From: Rhodobacter sp.
Lineage (GTDB): Bacteria; Pseudomonadota; Alphaproteobacteria; Rhodobacterales; Rhodobacteraceae
DNA length: 36,102 bases
Direction of reading: 5' to 3'
Assembly: GCA_013821825.1 (NCBI GenBank)
Contig: PNJK01000035.1
Coordinates: 1 to 36,102 of the forward strand
Under the pieces are notes generated by a model. The model was not told the DNA's origin. It searched no databases and saw nothing but the letters and a program-made list of their open reading frames with translations. Below are positions 34,787 through 36,102 of the stretch, piece by piece. Made by a program: the position numbers and the translations under genes. Position 1 is the stretch's first letter. Each line of letters begins with the position of its first letter.

Positions 34787-36102
34787 TCAGACCCGGTCGG
34801 CAAGTTCCAGCCAATCGGATTCCGCCGCGGAGAGGGCGGTCTGCCGGTCGGCCATCGCCTGGGTTGCCTTGCGGAACTTGATCGGATCGCGGGTGAAAAG
34901 GTCGGGCTCGGCCAGTAGCATGGCCAGCTTGGAGATCTCGGATTCCAGCTTTTCGATCAAGGCCGGAAGGTCATCCAGACGCTTCTTTTCGGTGAAGGAC
35001 AGGCCACCCTCACGGGGGGCTTCGGCCTTTGCCGCCGTAGCGGTCTTGCTGCCGGGTTTGGCGACCGTCTCGGGTTCCGGCGTCGCGCGTTGCGCCGCAT
35101 AGTCGGACCAGCCGCCGGGGTAGACGGTTGCCCTGCCCTGCCCCTCCAGCGCCACGGTCGCGGTCGCAATTCGGTCGATGAAATCGCGGTCGTGGGAAAC
35201 AAGCAGGACGGTACCGTCATAATCGCCAAGGATGTCCTGCAAAAGATCGAGGGTCTCGACGTCCAGATCGTTGGTCGGTTCGTCCAGGATCAAGAGGTTC
35301 GACGGCTGGGCCATCAGCTTGGCCAGCAGCAACCGGGCCTTTTCGCCGCCCGACAGGCTGCGAACCGGGGCACGGGCCTGCGCTTCGTCAAAGAGGAAAT
35401 CCTTGAGGTAGGCGACCACATGCCGGGGATTGCCCCGCACCATGACCTGATCGGCAGCCCCCGAGACCCGCATCAACGGATCGCCCGTCAGGTTTTCCCA
35501 AAGGCTGGCCTCGGGGTCCAGGCGGGCGCGGGTCTGGTCGAAGACGGCGATTTCCAGGTTGGTGCCAAGGGTGACGCGGCCCGCGTCCGGGGCGATTTCG
35601 GTGGTCAGGAGTTTCAGAAGCGTGGTCTTGCCCACACCGTTCGGCCCGACGAAGGCCACCCGGTCGCCGCGCAGGACGCGCAGGCTCAAATCCCGGATCA
35701 GGACATTGTCGCCAAAGGATTTCGAGATGTGCTCGGCCTCGATCACCTTGCGACCCGAGGTTGGGCCGCTTTCAAATGCCATCGCGGCGGTGCCCTGGCG
35801 GCGGATCTGGGCGGAGCGGTCGGCGCGCAGCTGCTGCAATGCGCGGACCCGGCCCATGTTGCGCTTGCGGCGGGCCGAGATGCCTTCGACGGCCCATTTC
35901 GCCTCGGCCTTGATCTTGCGGTCAAGTTTGTGGCGGGCTTCGTCTTCCTCGGCCCAAAGCGTCTCGCGCCAGTCTTCGAAGCCGTCGAAACCGGATTCGC
36001 GGCGGCGTACTTCGCCCCGGTCGATCCAGAGCGTCGCCTTCGACAGCGCGCGGAGGAAGGCGCGGTCGTGGCTGATGAGGACAAAGGCCGTGCGGGTTTG
36101 GG
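34787..36102 (-). CDS. uup: ABC-F family ATPase Uup, C-terminal part (cut by window edge)
   Basis: Uup-type ABC-F proteins are soluble twin-ATPase factors that act on ribosomes and suppress precise transposon excision. The frame is open to the window edge. The right-hand end encodes the tail of the first ABC domain (AFVLISHDRAFLRALS) and the interdomain linker with the charged helix HKLDRKIKAEAKWAVEGISARRKRN. The second ABC domain follows: Walker A FVGPNGVGKTTLLKLL, signature RSLSGGEKARLLLAKL, Walker B LLILDEPTNDLD and H-loop LLVSHDRDFID. The C-terminal extension (ALIEKLESEISKLAMLL) is coiled-coil-like, as in Uup. The ATG at 35857 is internal, not the start. The N-terminal half lies beyond the window. 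Confidence 0.93.
   Translation of the reverse strand, partial: QTRTAFVLISHDRAFLRALSKATLWIDRGEVRRRESGFDGFEDWRETLWAEEDEARHKLDRKIKAEAKWAVEGISARRKRNMGRVRALQQLRADRSAQIRRQGTAAMAFESGPTSGRKVIEAEHISKSFGDNVLIRDLSLRVLRGDRVAFVGPNGVGKTTLLKLLTTEIAPDAGRVTLGTNLEIAVFDQTRARLDPEASLWENLTGDPLMRVSGAADQVMVRGNPRHVVAYLKDFLFDEAQARAPVRSLSGGEKARLLLAKLMAQPSNLLILDEPTNDLDVETLDLLQDILGDYDGTVLLVSHDRDFIDRIATATVALEGQGRATVYPGGWSDYAAQRATPEPETVAKPGSKTATAAKAEAPREGGLSFTEKKRLDDLPALIEKLESEISKLAMLLAEPDLFTRDPIKFRKATQAMADRQTALSAAESDWLELADRV

Overview
The window is high-GC chromosomal DNA from an alphaproteobacterium, most probably a member of the Rhodobacteraceae (Paracoccaceae). The evidence is the Mg-type HemB, the CckA phosphorelay kinase with a CtrA-type box beside it, an aglEFGAK alpha-glucoside system of the Rhizobium/Rhodobacter type, several small protein families typical of that group, and the alphaproteobacterial GC-rich palindromic repeat. 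No rRNA, tRNA, CRISPR array, IS element or prophage was seen. The window is mainly core genome plus one catabolic island. Both end genes (mfd and uup) are cut by the window edges.

Left part (1-12620): mfd (partial) and a small membrane protein; hemB converging with cckA; an RsmB/NOP methyltransferase upstream of cckA; a 65-aa secreted or membrane peptide; a Zeta-toxin-like P-loop kinase whose Walker A motif lies upstream of any usable start codon; guaB; a class I glutamine amidotransferase; a TehA/SLAC1-type transporter; a phytanoyl-CoA dioxygenase-like protein; and what looks like a decayed GNAT/FemAB-type gene.

Middle part (12800-22969): a complete alpha-glucoside utilisation locus. On the minus strand lie aglE (binding protein), aglF and aglG (permeases), aglA (GH13 alpha-glucosidase) and aglK (ATPase). 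Divergent on the plus strand lie aglR (LacI repressor), a GH1 beta-glucosidase and glucokinase. Together they import glucosides, hydrolyse them in the cytoplasm and phosphorylate the glucose. The intergenic region holds three copies of one LacI-type operator motif, and a hairpin lies between aglE and aglF.

Right part (23001-36102): an esterase coupled to an AlkA-type glycosylase; an MFS transporter; a tightly overlapping operon of citramalate synthase, a methyltransferase and a squalene/phytoene-synthase-like protein; cysS separated from that operon by a palindromic repeat and a perfect 16-bp palindrome; a lipoprotein; a PLP-dependent decarboxylase overlapping a TPM-domain protein; a small secreted protein whose signal peptide is interrupted by an in-frame TGA; an outer-membrane beta-barrel protein; and the C-terminal part of the ABC-F ATPase Uup.

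I did not find a convincing new multi-gene system. The most useful leads are regulatory (the CtrA box at cckA, the AglR operator triplet, the palindrome before cimA) and three genes with damaged or unusual 5' ends or reading frames (Zeta-like kinase, GNAT remnant, signal peptide with TGA).
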